Positions 43,601 to 43,835 of a DNA stretch of 43,835 nucleotides are shown here, in pieces. The stretch spans positions 1 through 43,835 of the forward strand of contig NXFV01002078.1 of the NCBI GenBank assembly GCA_002803225.1, given 5' to 3'. Made by a program: the position numbers and the translations under genes. The DNA is from Gamarada debralockiae (Eukaryota; Ascomycota; Leotiomycetes; Helotiales; Hyphodiscaceae). Each line of letters opens with the position of its first letter. Positions within the stretch are counted from its first letter, which is position 1. Below the pieces are notes generated by a model, which was not told the origin of the DNA, searched no databases, and saw only the letters and a program-made list of their open reading frames with translations.

Positions 43601-43835
43601 GTGGCCTTCTCGCCAGACGGCAAGACACTAGCATCGGCATTAGACGACGGGACGGTCAAGCTGTGGGACGCCAGCTCAGGAGCGGCGCTGCAGACGCTCG
43701 AGGGCCATTGGCATTCAGTCAACGCCGTGGCCTTCTCGCCAGACGGCAAGACACTAGCATCGGCATTAGACGGCAGGACGGTCAAGCTGTGGGACGCCAG
43801 CTCGGGAGCGGCGCTGCAGACGCTCGAGGGCCATT
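40644..43835 (+). pseudogene. HET-NACHT-WD40 (HNWD-type) NLR, partial at right edge, with premature stops
   Basis: Genes of this architecture (Podospora het-e, het-d, het-r) control heterokaryon incompatibility: WD40 repeats sense a partner allele and the HET domain triggers cell death. Exon 1 (40644-41430) encodes the HET domain: MRLLQYNDDSDFSLTEFF, YAILSHRWG, FWVDTCCINKS, GWTLQELIAP. A 66-nt intron (41431-41496) fuses it to NACHT: Walker A GLAGTGKST (315-323) and Walker B LIVDALDEYD. The frame is then broken by TAA 42015, TGA 42048 and TAG 42885; these replace Q, probably R, and W by single C:G-to-T:A changes. The linker [20 protein letters not shown] leads into WD40 repeats at 43313. Translation through the stops is otherwise continuous, apart from a probable intron near 43070-43130. 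Confidence 0.85.
43313..43835 (+). repeat. WD40 tandem repeats, 126-bp unit, nearly identical
   Basis: CAGACGCTCGAGGGCCATT recurs at 43313, 43439, 43565, 43691 and 43817, exactly every 126 bp (42 codons), and runs off the window. Each unit encodes [17 protein letters not shown] and [16 protein letters not shown]. Units differ only at a few codons: SD or WH after GH, S or N before AVAF, and SGDR, LDDK, LDDG or LDGR before TVKLWD. GC content is much higher than in the NACHT part, and no RIP-type damage is seen here. Confidence 0.93.

Noticed and set aside
43282..43785. Long minus-strand open frame with repeated Ala/Ser/Pro-rich units
   Set aside because: It is the antisense of the WD40 repeats; the 42-residue periodicity comes from the real plus-strand gene.
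1..43835. tRNA, rRNA, CRISPR arrays, bacterial-type operons or ribosome binding sites
   Set aside because: None seen; the introns and gene families are eukaryotic, and no cloverleaf-like sequence with conserved tRNA boxes was recognised by eye.

Overview
This is nuclear DNA from a filamentous ascomycete (Pezizomycotina). The genes carry short GT-AG introns of about 50-150 nt, and the gene families are typical of that group: a GH67 alpha-glucuronidase, fungal NAD formate dehydrogenase, a Yap-like bZIP, a Zn2Cys6 regulator, a PaxU-like DUF829 protein, LysM-type class V chitinase and a HET-NACHT-WD40 receptor. Several stretches have the C:G-to-T:A decay expected of repeat-induced point mutation (RIP). 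A leotiomycete-like fungus is plausible, but the class cannot be fixed from this window.

Layout. 0-3.4 kb: a chitinase relic at the left edge and an intact secreted alpha-glucuronidase with a plausible XlnR/CreA promoter. 4.6-5.9 kb: a frameshifted ABM-domain pseudogene and a pogo-like MITE. 6.5-8.6 kb: an intact bZIP factor, and upstream of it an exceptionally dense cluster of GCCAAG (PacC-type) hexamers. 9.3-11 kb: a decayed Zn2Cys6 transcription factor. 13.3-15.2 kb: an intact four-exon formate dehydrogenase with a probable mitochondrial presequence, TATA box and leader intron. 16.3-17.6 kb: a second MITE-like element just 3' of an intact DUF829 gene. 17.7-18.6 kb: AT-rich DNA with a pyrimidine-rich tandem repeat. 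19.7-21.7 kb: an intact five-exon MFS transporter. 22.4-22.9 kb: a hAT transposase relic in AT-rich DNA. 24.3-25.3 kb: an intact conserved hypothetical gene.

25.5-31.4 kb: the truncated C-terminal part of a class V chitinase (pseudogene), an intact type-5 peroxiredoxin, a broken Gre2-like reductase and a broken small gene. 32.5-34.8 kb: a STAND/ankyrin-type fungal gene, probably frameshifted. 35.7-40.6 kb: a repeat-rich block holding a C2H2 zinc-finger gene and a DnaQ-like 3'-5' exonuclease gene head to head, both destroyed by stops that C:G-to-T:A changes can explain. 40.6-43.8 kb: a HET-NACHT-WD40 NLR-type gene that leaves the right edge inside nearly identical WD40 repeats.

The intact genes are mostly metabolic or transport functions (xylan side-chain removal, formate oxidation, peroxide detoxification, efflux). 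About half of the recognisable genes are broken. Those left of about 31 kb are broken mainly by indels, and those right of about 36 kb mainly by RIP-type nonsense changes.
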